A stretch of DNA of 64,000 bases from Deltaproteobacteria bacterium (GTDB lineage: Bacteria > Myxococcota_A > UBA796 > GCA-2862545), in the NCBI GenBank assembly GCA_006226595.1, contig SBGP01000111.1:112204-176203 (forward strand), written 5' to 3'. Made by a program: the position numbers and the translations under genes. Positions 35,361-46,149 of this stretch are shown here, one piece after another (within the stretch, counting starts at the first letter, position 1; each line of letters opens with the position of its first letter). The notes below the pieces were generated by a model. That model did not search any database, had not been told where the DNA came from, and saw nothing but the letters and a program-made list of their open reading frames with translations.

Positions 35361-36220
35361 TCCACCAGGACCGGGTCGAGGAGCAGGGCGAGCTTCTCGC
35401 GGGTGTCCGCGCGCATCGCGTCGGGCGACGTGATCACGGCGTACTTCAGGGCATCGGCGTGCGGGGCGGGGCCCTCGTGCGCCGCGATCCGCGCGACCGC
35501 CGCCTTGAGGATGCGCTGCGCGTTGGCGACGTTCTGCGTGATCACCGCGATCACCGACTCGACGCTGACCTCGTCGTGTCCGCGGTGCCAGCAGTCGTAG
35601 TCGGTCGCCATGGTCAGCGACGCGTAGGACAGCGACGCCTCACGCGCGAGCCGCGCCTCGGGCAGGTTGGTCATGCCGACCACATCGGCCCCCCAGCGGC
35701 GGAACAGCTCGGACTCGGCGCGGGTCGAGAAGCTCGGCCCCTCGATGCACACGTAGGTGCCGCGCTCGAAGGCCGGGACACCGGCCTCGACCGCCGCGTC
35801 GTAGAGGTAGCCGCGAAGCGTGTCGCACACCGGGTCCCCGAAGGAGACGTGCGCGACGATCCCGTCGCCGAAGAAGCTGGTGGGGCGCTGGCGGGTGCGG
35901 TCGATGTACTGGTCGACGGTGACCACGTGACCCGGCGGAATGTCGCCACGGAGCGAACCCACGGCACTGACGCTGATCACCCACTCGCAGCCGAGCTGCT
36001 TGAGGGCGTGGATGTTCGCCCGATACGGCACCTCGCCGGGGGTCAGCCGGTGGCCACGACCGTGGCGGGGCAGGAACGCGAGCTCGACACCCTCGAGCTC
36101 TCCGAGCATCACCGCGTCGGAAGGCGCCCCGAACGGGGTCTCGACGTGCTCCTCGCGAAGCCCGGTCAGACCCTCCATCTGGTAGAGGCCTGAGCCTCCG
36201 ATGATGCCAATCTTCGCCAT
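35357..36220 (-). CDS. mtnP: S-methyl-5'-thioadenosine phosphorylase
   Basis: 287 residues, normal length. Family signatures are continuous: IGIIGGSGLYQMEGL, FLPRHGRGHRLTP, NIHALKQLGCEWVISVSAVGSL, FSTRAESELFRRWGADVVGMTN, and LTMATDYDCWH. The enzyme splits methylthioadenosine to adenine and methylthioribose-1-phosphate in methionine salvage. The Met-Thr-Asn-Leu-Pro-Glu substrate segment and a Asp-Tyr-Asp base motif favour MTA over inosine. First gene of the chain with rodZ-like, mgtE and recO; 89 bases separate it from rlmN. Confidence 0.93.
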   Translation of the reverse strand: MAKIGIIGGSGLYQMEGLTGLREEHVETPFGAPSDAVMLGELEGVELAFLPRHGRGHRLTPGEVPYRANIHALKQLGCEWVISVSAVGSLRGDIPPGHVVTVDQYIDRTRQRPTSFFGDGIVAHVSFGDPVCDTLRGYLYDAAVEAGVPAFERGTYVCIEGPSFSTRAESELFRRWGADVVGMTNLPEARLAREASLSYASLTMATDYDCWHRGHDEVSVESVIAVITQNVANAQRILKAAVARIAAHEGPAPHADALKYAVITSPDAMRADTREKLALLLDPVLVE

Positions 36221-36309
36221 GCCTGCCCCTGATGGTGCACTGTGCTCGTGATCGAGGCTGCGCGCCGGCGGCCTGCCTCGCTGCGCGGGGTAACCGGATG
36301 GGCGTCGGG

Positions 36310-37449
36310 CTACATCCCCGCGATGGCTCGCGCGGTTTGGAGCCAGCCCTCGTCGACCGCCTGCTGAGCAGCCTTGCCCAGCTGCCCACAGGCCGCGCTG
36401 ATGTCCCGTCCGCGCGAGACGCGCACCGTGGCATTCAGGTGACGCTTGACGAGGTAGTCCTGGAACGCGTCGACAGCCTCGTCGGTGGGCCGCCGCAGCG
36501 TGCGATCCGGGTTCTCGTTGTATGGGATGAGGTTCACCTTGGCGCGAATGCCCTCGAGCAGCCCCACGAGTCGCTCGGCGTCCTCCAGCGAGTCGTTGAA
36601 GTCGCGGAGCATCACGTACTCGAAGGTGATCATCTTGCCGCTCGGCAGCGGGAAGTCCCGGCAGGCCTGGAGCAGCTCGTCGAGCGAGTAGCGTCCCGTG
36701 ATCGGCATGATCTGCGCGCGCTGCTCGTGGCTCGACGCGTTGAGGCTCACCGCGAGGTTCACCGGCAGGCGGGCCGCCAGCTCCCCCATCTTCGGCACCA
36801 GGCCGACCGTGCTCACCGTGATCTTGCGGTGCGAGAAGTTGAGCGCCTCGTCATCCAGACACACGTCGAGCGCGCGGGTGAGGTTGTCGAGGTTGTGCAG
36901 CGGCTCGCCCATGCCCATGAGCACGAGGTTGGTGATGCGCACTCCCTCGGGCAGCTGGCGCCCCACCTGAAGCGGCTGGTTCGCGATCTCGGAAGGCTTG
37001 AGCTGACGCTTGAGCCCCAGGTCACCGGTGAGGCAGAAAGTGCACGCCATCGCGCAGCCGACCTGGCTCGAAATGCACAGCGTCAGCCGGTCGCCGTCGG
37101 GAATGAGCACGCTCTCGATCTGCTCGCCGTCCTCGAGGGTCCACAGGTACTTCACCGTGCCGTCCGAGCTGCGGAGCACGAGGTTCGGCGCAAGGAACGA
37201 GATGTAGGCCTTCTGCGCGAGCTTCTTGCGCAGCGGACCCGCGACCTGGTCGATCTCCTCGAAGTTCCGAGCTCCCTTCTGCCAGATCGCCTTGTACGTG
37301 CGCAGCGCCTGGCCCTCGGTCGCGCCGACCTCCTCCATCATCCACGCGATGGCGTCGTCGCGAGACATGGACTTGATGTCGATGCGGCCCTGCTCGTCGT
37401 GGAGCAGCTGGCGGACGGAACGGCGCGGACGAGCGCGGTCGAGCTCCAT
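36310..37449 (-). CDS. rlmN: Dual-specificity RNA methyltransferase RlmN
   Basis: 379 residues. Radical-SAM cluster Cys132-x3-Cys136-x2-Cys139 (CAMACTFC) and the second catalytic cysteine Cys354 (SAACGQL) are both present, with LVLMGMGEPLHNLDN and VSLNASSHEQRAQIMPI. It methylates C2 of A2503 in 23S rRNA and A37 in some tRNAs. GGAGG six bases before the ATG at 37449 supports the start; an ATG six codons upstream is less likely. Transcribed divergently from the ECF sigma operon. Confidence 0.95.
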   Translation of the reverse strand: MELDRARPRRSVRQLLHDEQGRIDIKSMSRDDAIAWMMEEVGATEGQALRTYKAIWQKGARNFEEIDQVAGPLRKKLAQKAYISFLAPNLVLRSSDGTVKYLWTLEDGEQIESVLIPDGDRLTLCISSQVGCAMACTFCLTGDLGLKRQLKPSEIANQPLQVGRQLPEGVRITNLVLMGMGEPLHNLDNLTRALDVCLDDEALNFSHRKITVSTVGLVPKMGELAARLPVNLAVSLNASSHEQRAQIMPITGRYSLDELLQACRDFPLPSGKMITFEYVMLRDFNDSLEDAERLVGLLEGIRAKVNLIPYNENPDRTLRRPTDEAVDAFQDYLVKRHLNATVRVSRGRDISAACGQLGKAAQQAVDEGWLQTARAIAGM

Positions 37450-37598
37450 GGGAAGCCTCCGGAACACGCGCCTCTAACGCTGTGGACCACTTCGTGTCGT
37501 GTCCTCGCCCGCTCGGCACGCGGCCCCGCTGTATGGCCGCACGAGCCCGAGGGACGCGGCCCGACGAGCAGGCTGGCCCCCTCATGCGAAAGAATCAT

Positions 37599-37621
37599 CG
37601 AGAAGCGCTTTCCGCTTCTCG
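37599..37621. promoter_or_regulatory. Perfect 9-bp inverted repeat upstream of the ECF sigma gene
   Basis: CGAGAAGCG (37599-37607) and CGCTTCTCG (37613-37621) are separated by CTTTC, 37 bases before the sigma ATG. It could be an operator or an RNA hairpin in the leader. It is AT-richer than its surroundings. No terminator T-run follows, and rlmN points away, so a terminator is unlikely. Confidence 0.6.
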
Positions 37622-37657
37622 CCCCTCGCGGGTCCAAGCAGCGAACCCCCGGCCCTC

Positions 37658-38197
37658 ATGTCCATCACCGACGCCGAACTCCACGAGCTCTACGAGCGCT
37701 ATGCGCACGTCATCTTCCACCGCGCCCTGTCCATCCTCAAGAACGAGGAACTGGCCCACGACGCGGTCCACGAGACGTTCGCCCGCGTTCTTCAGAAATC
37801 GGATGAGTTTCGAGGGCAGGCCAGCCCGCTGACGTGGATGTACCGCATCTCGACCAACTACTGCCTCAACCAGATCCGCAACCGGAACACCCGGACGAAG
37901 AAGCACGAGGACCACACCGAGGACATCGTCGGCTCCGGCATCACCCCCGCCGACGAGGCCCGCGGCGACCATGCGCGCATTCTCGACCTGCTCGCCCAGG
38001 TCGATGACGAGACGCGCGCCTGCGTCATCCACACCTTCTTCGACGAGTGCACCCGCCAGGAGACCGCCGATCTCGTCGGTCTGTCGGTGCCCACCGTGCG
38101 CAAGCGGGTGCAGTCCTTTCTCGACCTCGCGCGGGACCGGCTCGGCGCCGGGCTCGTCCTCACCGCCGTGGCCCTCCTGGCGTGGAGCATCCTATGA
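37658..38197 (+). CDS. ECF-type RNA polymerase sigma factor with hydrophobic C-terminal tail
   Basis: 179 residues. Sigma region 2 is clear at about 9-75 (LYERYAHVIFHRALSILKN, then LAHDAVHETFARVLQ and PLTWMYRISTNYCLN) and region 4 at about 110-155 (RQETADLVGLSVPTVRKRVQSF). After region 4 an uncommon tail, GAGLVLTAVALLAWSIL, is hydrophobic enough to be a membrane anchor. The stop overlaps the start of the next gene (ATGA), which encodes a membrane anti-sigma-like protein, so the pair is a likely sigma/anti-sigma switch. No strong ribosome-binding site is visible. A 9-bp inverted repeat lies in its leader. Confidence 0.85.
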   Translation: MSITDAELHELYERYAHVIFHRALSILKNEELAHDAVHETFARVLQKSDEFRGQASPLTWMYRISTNYCLNQIRNRNTRTKKHEDHTEDIVGSGITPADEARGDHARILDLLAQVDDETRACVIHTFFDECTRQETADLVGLSVPTVRKRVQSFLDLARDRLGAGLVLTAVALLAWSIL

Positions 38198-38961
38198 GCC
38201 CTCTGTTTCGCGACAATCCCGGTGACCGGCCGTCGCGGCTGACCCTCGGACGCCTGCACACCGGCGAGCTCGGCGAGGACGAGCGGGCCGAGGTCGAGCG
38301 TTGGCTTCGCGAACACCCCGAGGAGACCTGGCTCGACGACCTCGACGCCGCGCGGTCCAAGGTCCGCCCCTTCGACCCCGCGTCCCTGCGCCAGCGTGCC
38401 GCGGCGTCGCTCACCGCCTCTCAAGCGAGCCCGACGGCGGCCAACAACTGGCGGTGGTTCGCCCCGCTCCTCGCGGTCGCGGTCGCGCTGATGGTGTTCC
38501 TGTCCCTGCCCTCGGAAAACCCTCAGGATCCACATCAGGGAACGCGCTATCGCGGCGGTGCGACCCTGCAGATCTTCGAGCTATCGGGCGACGTGCTGGT
38601 GCCCTACGAAGGCGCGGCGCTCGGGGCTGGCGACACCATCGGCTTCCGCGTCGTACCCGGCGACCACGACCACCTGGTGCTGCTCTCGGTCGAGGTCGAC
38701 GGCACGATCAACGTGTTCTACCCCGAGAGCGGCTTCGGCTCGGAGCCGGTCGCACCCGGCGGGCACCCGGTGGAGCTGCCCGACTCGATCGTGCTCGACG
38801 GTGCACCCGATCCCGAGGTGTTCGTCGCGGTGTTCGGCGCGGAGGTCGACGAGGCGCACGACCGGGTGAGAGGCGCCTGGGACGAGGGCGGCCTCGACGC
38901 CATCCTCGACTGGGCCGAGCGCGAGCTGGACGCCGACGCAGTCACGGTGGTGCGCCAGTGA
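38194..38961 (+). CDS. Membrane anti-sigma-like protein with DUF4384-like exterior domain
   Basis: 255 residues. The cytoplasmic part (1-87) is acidic and helical (LHTGELGEDERAEVERWL), as in anti-sigma N-termini, though the zinc HxxxCxxC motif is absent. One membrane segment spans about 88-106. The exterior part (about 120-225) contains GDTIGFRVVPGDHDHLVLLS and a TINVFYPESGFGSEPV segment ending in a GGHPVELP turn, a layout like DUF4384 domains that often accompany bacterial caspases. It is coupled to the sigma gene (ATGA) and the caspase gene (GTGA). The anti-sigma role is inferred from position and topology. Confidence 0.65.
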   Translation: MSPLFRDNPGDRPSRLTLGRLHTGELGEDERAEVERWLREHPEETWLDDLDAARSKVRPFDPASLRQRAAASLTASQASPTAANNWRWFAPLLAVAVALMVFLSLPSENPQDPHQGTRYRGGATLQIFELSGDVLVPYEGAALGAGDTIGFRVVPGDHDHLVLLSVEVDGTINVFYPESGFGSEPVAPGGHPVELPDSIVLDGAPDPEVFVAVFGAEVDEAHDRVRGAWDEGGLDAILDWAERELDADAVTVVRQ

Positions 38962-40523
38962 ACCTGCTCTTCGCCCTGCTCCTGAACACCGCGGTCGCCG
39001 AAGAGGTGCGTGTCGGCATCTTCGTCGGCAACAACGACGGCGGGCCGAGCCAGGCGCCGCTAGTGTTCGCGCGCAGCGACGCGACGAAGATGCGCGATCT
39101 GTTCGTGGAGTACGGCGACATCGCCGAGGAGGACGCGTTTCTGCTCCTCGACGAGCCCCGCCGCAACGTGCAGAACGCGTTCGTGCTTGCCGGACAGCGG
39201 CTTGCCGCCGCCGAGGCCCGGGGCGCGCAGACGACCCTCGTCTTCTACTACTCGGGACACGGCGACGAGCACGGCCTCGACCTCGGAAGCACCGAGCTCA
39301 CACACGACGACCTTCGCGCGTTTCTCGAGGGTTCGGGCGCCGACGTGCGCGTGGGCTTCCTCGATGCCTGCCAGTCCGGTGGTGCCGTGCGCCAGAAAGG
39401 CGGCGCGCGCGGCCCGAGCTACGCGTTTGCCGTCGACGCGGCGCGCATCGAGGGTACGGCGCTACTCACGAGCTCAGCGGCGACCGAGTTCTCTCAGGAA
39501 TCGGAGGAAATCGGCGGCGGTTTCTTCACGCACTACCTGCACGGCGCGCTCTCCGGAGCGGCCGATGTCGACGGGGACGGCGACGTGACCCTCGCCGAGG
39601 CCTACGCGTGGGTGCACACGGAGACGGCGTTCGCGACCCGAGAAGCGCCTGGGGCGCAGACTCCCCACAGCGACATCGATCTCGCTGGCGAAGGCAGCGT
39701 GCGCCTGACCCGTCTCGACGCCGCCCGCGCGTCCCTCCGCTTCGAAGGCGGCATGGAGGGCACCTACGCCGTGTGGGACGAGACCCGACGCCGCTACGTG
39801 GCCGAGATCGACGGCAGCCGCCCGACCACCCTCGCCGTGCGCGCCGGCACCTACTTCGTCCAGCACCGCCTGCCCGGATGGGTCGACCAGGCCGAGCTGC
39901 ACGTGCGCGGAGGCGACGTCGCCGTGGTCGACAGCGCCGCGTTCCTCTCGGTCGCCTACGAGGAGACCGCGTCCCGCGGCGATCTCCAGCGAGAGGTCCG
40001 CAAGGCCACCCTTCCTGGCCTCACGCTCCGAGGCCTGTTCGGCGCGCGCGGCTTCGGCGACACCCCGGTCGGCAACCACTACCTGCCGACACACGGCGTG
40101 GTCGGCGTGGAAGCACGGTGGCTGGGCCGGCGTCCCGGGCCAGGCCCCTACCTGGGCGTCGACCTGCTCTCGGGAGCCGGACCGGCGACGCTCAGCTTCG
40201 CGGGCCTCGAGCCGGTGAGCGTGGTGGTCTCGTCCACGTCACTCGGCGCCACCGCCGGGTTCACCACGCCCCCTGCCCTCGTGCGCGCCGGCATCGGTGG
40301 ACGCGCGGAGCTCATCCTGTTCTCGCGCAGTTTTCCGGATGGGGAGTCCACGGCGCAGTCGGCGACCGGCGTCGCACCGGGCGTACACGCCTGGGTCGGC
40401 GCGCATCCGGGCCGCTTCGTGGCCGACTTCTCCGCTGCGCTCCTCCACCTCTCGGTCGACGTCGATGGTCTCGGTCAGCCAAACTACGGCGAGCTCGCCC
40501 TGTCCTTCGGCTACCGGTTCTGA
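38958..40523 (+). CDS. Exported caspase-like (C14) protease fused to a probable outer-membrane beta-barrel
   Basis: 521 residues from a GTG overlapping the previous stop. A signal peptide ends near residue 14 (NTAVA). The caspase fold follows: RVGIFVGNNDG, then catalytic His101 in YYSGHGDEHG and catalytic Cys138 in FLDACQSGG; LTSSAATEFSQES and an AYAWVHTET segment close the domain near 240. After a PEGA-like beta region (LRFEGGMEGTYAV to about 340), the last ~150 residues alternate like barrel strands and end SFGYRF, the terminal-aromatic signal of outer-membrane barrels. Bacterial caspase-like proteins cleave after Arg/Lys or Asp; specificity is unknown here. An exported, membrane-tethered caspase is unusual. 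Confidence 0.8.
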   Translation: MNLLFALLLNTAVAEEVRVGIFVGNNDGGPSQAPLVFARSDATKMRDLFVEYGDIAEEDAFLLLDEPRRNVQNAFVLAGQRLAAAEARGAQTTLVFYYSGHGDEHGLDLGSTELTHDDLRAFLEGSGADVRVGFLDACQSGGAVRQKGGARGPSYAFAVDAARIEGTALLTSSAATEFSQESEEIGGGFFTHYLHGALSGAADVDGDGDVTLAEAYAWVHTETAFATREAPGAQTPHSDIDLAGEGSVRLTRLDAARASLRFEGGMEGTYAVWDETRRRYVAEIDGSRPTTLAVRAGTYFVQHRLPGWVDQAELHVRGGDVAVVDSAAFLSVAYEETASRGDLQREVRKATLPGLTLRGLFGARGFGDTPVGNHYLPTHGVVGVEARWLGRRPGPGPYLGVDLLSGAGPATLSFAGLEPVSVVVSSTSLGATAGFTTPPALVRAGIGGRAELILFSRSFPDGESTAQSATGVAPGVHAWVGAHPGRFVADFSAALLHLSVDVDGLGQPNYGELALSFGYRF

Positions 40524-41395
40524 TGCTGCGTCTCTCCCCCAGCCTGCTCGCGGTCGCCCTGTGCGCCTGCACCTCCACGCTCTCGAACGACGTGTTCGTG
40601 GAGGACGGTCGATTCGCTGCAGCCCTGCCCTCGGAGGCGAGCGCCGGCGCGCCCACCGCCTTCGACGCGCTGACGGGCGATGCCGAGCTCGTCGCGTACG
40701 CCGCCGCGGGAAGCGCCGAGGTCGACGGGCTCACCCTCGCCCCGCGCGCCATCGGCGAGGTGTTGCGCGACGCCGTCCCCGACGAGCGCTCCGCGGTGCA
40801 CCGCGCCTGGGACGCGGTCGCCGTGGTCCTCGAGGGTCCCGATGGCGCGGTCCAGGGCTGGGTCCGCGCCGAGATCCTGCTCACCGAGGGGGACGAGCTC
40901 GCGTGGACGGCGTGGCTGGCGCCCGAAGAAGAGGGACCGTGGTCGCCGGTCGGCTCCGGGCAGCACCACGATGGAGAGGACCTTCCCGCCGAGGGTGGCT
41001 TCACCTGGCAGCGCGGGGTGGTCTCCGCGATCACCGGCGACACCGCGGGAGGCTCGCTCGAGGTGGCCTATGCCCTCGACGATCCGCGCCACATCGAGCT
41101 CCTCGTCCGACCTGACGCCTTGTCCCCGCCAGAGCGCGAGTACCGCGTCCAGGGAGACAACGGCCTCGTGTTTCCGGCGCTCTTCGACCTCGGCGCCACG
41201 CCGACGGCGGGCGTCGCGGTGGCTTTCCACACCCCGGAAGGCGGGCGGGCCGACGGCTTTCTCGCCCCCGACGCCACCCCGTTCTCGGCGTGCTGGGATG
41301 CGAGCGGCAACGGCACCTTCCTCGGCCCCAGCGAGGCCGTCGAGGGCTACGGCACCGAGGCCGACTGCGCCCTCGACACGCTCACCGAGCCGTAG
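40523..41395 (+). CDS. Lipoprotein of unknown function, last gene of the sigma-caspase operon
   Basis: 290 residues. The signal ends LCAC with the lipid cysteine at residue 16. The mature part is rich in Asp, Glu and Gly and predicted beta-rich; no family or enzyme motif was recognised. Repeated W-rich turns (GWVRAEILL, LAWTAWLAP) and two late cysteines (ACWDASG, ADCALD) are notable. The ATG shares one base with the caspase stop (TGATG), so it is co-translated and probably acts with the caspase at the envelope, for example as a substrate, inhibitor or sensor; this is inference. Confidence 0.65.
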   Translation: MLRLSPSLLAVALCACTSTLSNDVFVEDGRFAAALPSEASAGAPTAFDALTGDAELVAYAAAGSAEVDGLTLAPRAIGEVLRDAVPDERSAVHRAWDAVAVVLEGPDGAVQGWVRAEILLTEGDELAWTAWLAPEEEGPWSPVGSGQHHDGEDLPAEGGFTWQRGVVSAITGDTAGGSLEVAYALDDPRHIELLVRPDALSPPEREYRVQGDNGLVFPALFDLGATPTAGVAVAFHTPEGGRADGFLAPDATPFSACWDASGNGTFLGPSEAVEGYGTEADCALDTLTEP

Positions 41396-41842
41396 CTAGC
41401 CGCCGAGCGCCTCGCGCACCTGGGCCGGTGATGCGTTGTCCGGCAGGTAGCGCACCGGTGCGAAGCGCTCGGCCAGGCGCTCCCAGCGACGCGGTTCCCC
41501 GGAGAAGTCGTAGGAGAGCACCACCGGAAGCGTGACCCCCGCTTCTCGCAAGGCGGCGAGCACGAACGTGCCCTGGTGATCCTCGACGAAGCGACGGGCC
41601 AGCACCCGGTCCCCCGAGAAGCGCTCGGCCACCTCGTCGAGATCGCCGATGAGCTCCCCCTCGGGCGCCCGGTCGAAGCGCATGTCGAGGAACACCGCGT
41701 CGATGCCTCCCGCGCGCAGGCGCTCGATGCCCGCCGGGCCAGAGCCCGCCCGCTCCCAGGCGAAGCCGTCCGCGAGAAAGCGGGTCATCGTCTCGATGTA
41801 CTCGGTGCCGTCTTCGATGATCAGCACGCGACGCAGGCTCAT
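41396..41842 (-). CDS. Stand-alone atypical receiver-domain protein
   Basis: 148 residues consisting of one receiver-like domain: VLIIED (acid pair 10-11), phospho-acceptor Asp53 in AVFLDMRFD, and the beta-4 segment LPVVLSYDFS. After Asp53 there is an insertion of about 20 residues (PEGELIGDLDEVAER) not found in ordinary receivers. The conserved Lys after beta-5 is missing (VRYLPDN). The receiver of the sigma-54 activator at 44442 shares both features. The ATG overlaps the kinase stop (ATGA). It may be a phosphate sink or output for that kinase. Confidence 0.72.
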   Translation of the reverse strand: MSLRRVLIIEDGTEYIETMTRFLADGFAWERAGSGPAGIERLRAGGIDAVFLDMRFDRAPEGELIGDLDEVAERFSGDRVLARRFVEDHQGTFVLAALREAGVTLPVVLSYDFSGEPRRWERLAERFAPVRYLPDNASPAQVREALGG

Positions 41843-44441
41843 GGCACGTCTCCGGGGATCTCGGTGCGGGGAAGGGTGAGCGCGATCGCCTTCTCGAAGC
41901 CGGGCTCGTCGACGACGCTGACCGAGCCGCCGAAGCGGTGCACCAGGTCGACCACGAGTCCGAGGCCGCGCTCGATGAAGCGACTGCGGATCTGCGCCGT
42001 GCTCACCTTACCGGGTGCGTCGTCGGCCACGCGGACCACGACCGACTCGAGCCCGGTGATCCAGTCCTCGACCACGCTCGTACGCACGGCCACCCGGGTC
42101 GCCCCCGCTTGAAGCGCGTTGCGGAACAGGTTGGCGAGCACGTCGTGCAGGTCGCGATGGGAGCCGCGCACGTACAGCCCCTCCGGGAGATCGATGCCGA
42201 GCGGCAGCCTGGGCGCGTCGCGACGGGCAGGCTCGGCCTGGACCGCGTCCCACGCTCGGGCGACGAGCTCGTCGGTGATCGCCACGCACTGCCCTCGGGC
42301 GAGCAGCGCGCCGATGCCGCGGTAGGTGTCGCCGTTGAGCACCTCGGCGACCTCGCGCAGGCCCTGTGCGGCCCGGGGCTGCATGCGGTCGAGGTCGCGC
42401 TGGAGGCCCGCCAGCCGGGTCACCGCGGCGAGCGCAGGCGCGAACAGCGGGTCCTGGCGCACGAGGTTGAGGACCATGCCGTGGCGCTGGCCGATCGCCG
42501 CGATGCGCGCCGTGTGCTCGCGAAAGCGCTCGACCACCCCCTGCTCGCCGAACAGGCGCTCCGAGGCCCACGCCACCAGCGCGTCGTCGCCTCGCTCGAC
42601 CGCATCCGCGAGCGGCTCGAGCAGGCTGGTGTTGTGCTTGAGCACCTCGTGGCGGAGCGCCGAGAGCACCGGAGCGAGATCGCGGAAGGCATCGGGCGAC
42701 CGCGCGAGCAGCTCTTCGACCGAGCCGCCACGCCGTCGAGCGGCCCACACGCCGAGGGGGAGCAACAGCAGGCCGACCCCGCCGAGCACCGCCGCCGAGC
42801 GGATCTGGCGTTGACGCAGCAGGATGTCCGCCTTGAGCGCGAGCGCCTCGTCGAGCTGTGGCCCTGCACCCGCGCCCGCCAGGAAGCGCTCGACCTGGGC
42901 TTCGGCCTCCCATGGCTTCCACGCCTCGTAGCGGTGCCGGGCGAGCGGCAGCCACGCGGACGCCCCACCCGGAAGCCCCGCCGCGCGCTCGAGCAACACG
43001 AGCGCCTCGGCCTCGCGGCCCTGGAGGAGCAGCACGTCGCCGAGGCCGACGAGCAGGCGAGGTTCCGACGGACGCGCGGCCAAGGCCTCGCGGTACAGGG
43101 TCTCGGCGCGAGGCAGCTCACCGGCGGCGAGCGCCAGCGAGGCCTCGAGCTCGGCCACCTCGGGCCCCTCTTCGCCTTCGTTCCGCAAGGTGGCGAGCTC
43201 GGCGAGGGCCTCGTCCGTGCGCCCAGCCGCCGCATACACACGGGCCACCCAGTAGCCGAGCGGAAGGCTCAGCTCCCGCTCGTCGAGCTCCACCGGCGCG
43301 GGGAACGCCTCGCGCTCCGGGCCGGGCGTCTGCCGAGCCACAGCGCGTTCCGCGGTCTCGCCCCGCTGCACGGCACCCGCGTACGCGCGCGCCGCCGCGT
43401 CGAGCTGCCCGCCCTGCCAGCGCGCATCTGCCAGCGACAGCCACAGATCCCCGGAGCCCGGACGGAGCCGCACCGCCCGCTCGAGGTGACCCGCGGCCTC
43501 GCGCGCGTGCAGGCCTCCGTAGTGTTCGAGCAGCAGCCGCCCCAGCGCCGCCGCGTAGGCCGCGTCCAGAGGCTCGAGGGCCATGGCCGCGTGCAGGGCC
43601 CGCTCGGCCTCCGCGACCTCTCCCGTCTCCGCACTCACCGCGGCCCACGTGGCCAGCAGCTCGGCACTTCGCGGGTGGGCGCGCACCAACGGAGCGAGTT
43701 CCTTTCGCGCCAGGGTCACGTCACCGGCGGCGAACGAGGTGCGCGCACGCTCCAGGCGCCCGCGAACGTCGGCGGGCAGTGGCTCGCTCCCGCCGCGGGC
43801 GAGCATCCGCGCCGCCTTTTCGACCTGGTAGCGGTCGAGGCGCTCACGGAGGATCTCGTGCTCCTCCGCACCACTGGCCGCCGACAGGCTCTCGAGCAGC
43901 TGCTGGGCCTCGTCTTCGTCCTCGGCCTCGCGCAGAGCATCGGCGACGAGGACCGCGACCCTCGCTCCGGACGCGTCGATCCCGGAGACGGAAGGATGCC
44001 CGAGCCAGTCTTCGAGCCGCTGGCGGGCGGCTCTCGGACGGGTGTGGGCCAGTGCCTCCGCCTGGAGCAGCAACACCTCGGCACTGCCGGGCGCGAGGCG
44101 CTCGAGCCGCGCGAAGGCCGTTCCGGCCTCCTCGAAGCGGTCCAGGGACAACAACAGCCGTCCCCTCGCCTCCACGGCCTCGGCGTCGAAGGGCGCGACC
44201 GAGAGCACGGCAATCGCTTCGTCCGCGTCCTGCTGCACGACCAGGGCGCGCGCCAGTCCCAGGCGAGCTGGGAGGAAGTCTTCTTCGGCGCGTAACACCG
44301 CCCGATAGCCGCTCTCCGCGGTTGCCGCGTCCCCGTCTCCCTCGGCCTCGAGGGCCGCCACGTACAGGCGACGCACCCCCGCCGAGAGCGCGTCCTCCGG
44401 AGCCGACCACGCCGGGCCGAGCAGCGCGAGCCAGAGCAGGA

Positions 44442-44445
<4 letters not shown>
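41839..44445 (-). CDS. TPR-containing membrane histidine kinase
   Basis: About 868 residues. A hydrophobic N-terminus (ILLWLALLGPAWS) looks like a signal peptide; tetratricopeptide-like repeats fill about 20-540; one membrane segment lies at 550-570; the cytoplasmic part has a candidate phospho-site His599 (LRHEVLKHN), an N box in NLFRNALQAGA, and a G box in GLGLVVDLVHRFGGSVSV of an HATPase domain. The TPR part would be periplasmic and could sense a peptide or protein. The preferred start is CTG 44445, overlapping the upstream stop (CTGA) with AAGGAG eight bases before; ATG starts upstream lie inside the neighbouring gene. The DHp region is long and divergent. Confidence 0.75.
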
Positions 44446-46070
<1,625 letters not shown>

Positions 46071-46149
46071 CAGCGTGCCTCGGAGGGAGCGGTCGACCCG
46101 TGCACGCTGACGCGTCTACGGGGGTGGGAATTCGGGAAGCCCGTGCGAA

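Noticed and set aside
37461..37500. GGAAC element as an ECF autopromoter -35
   Set aside because: No matching -10 at 16-17 bases, and it is nearly 200 bases from the sigma gene.
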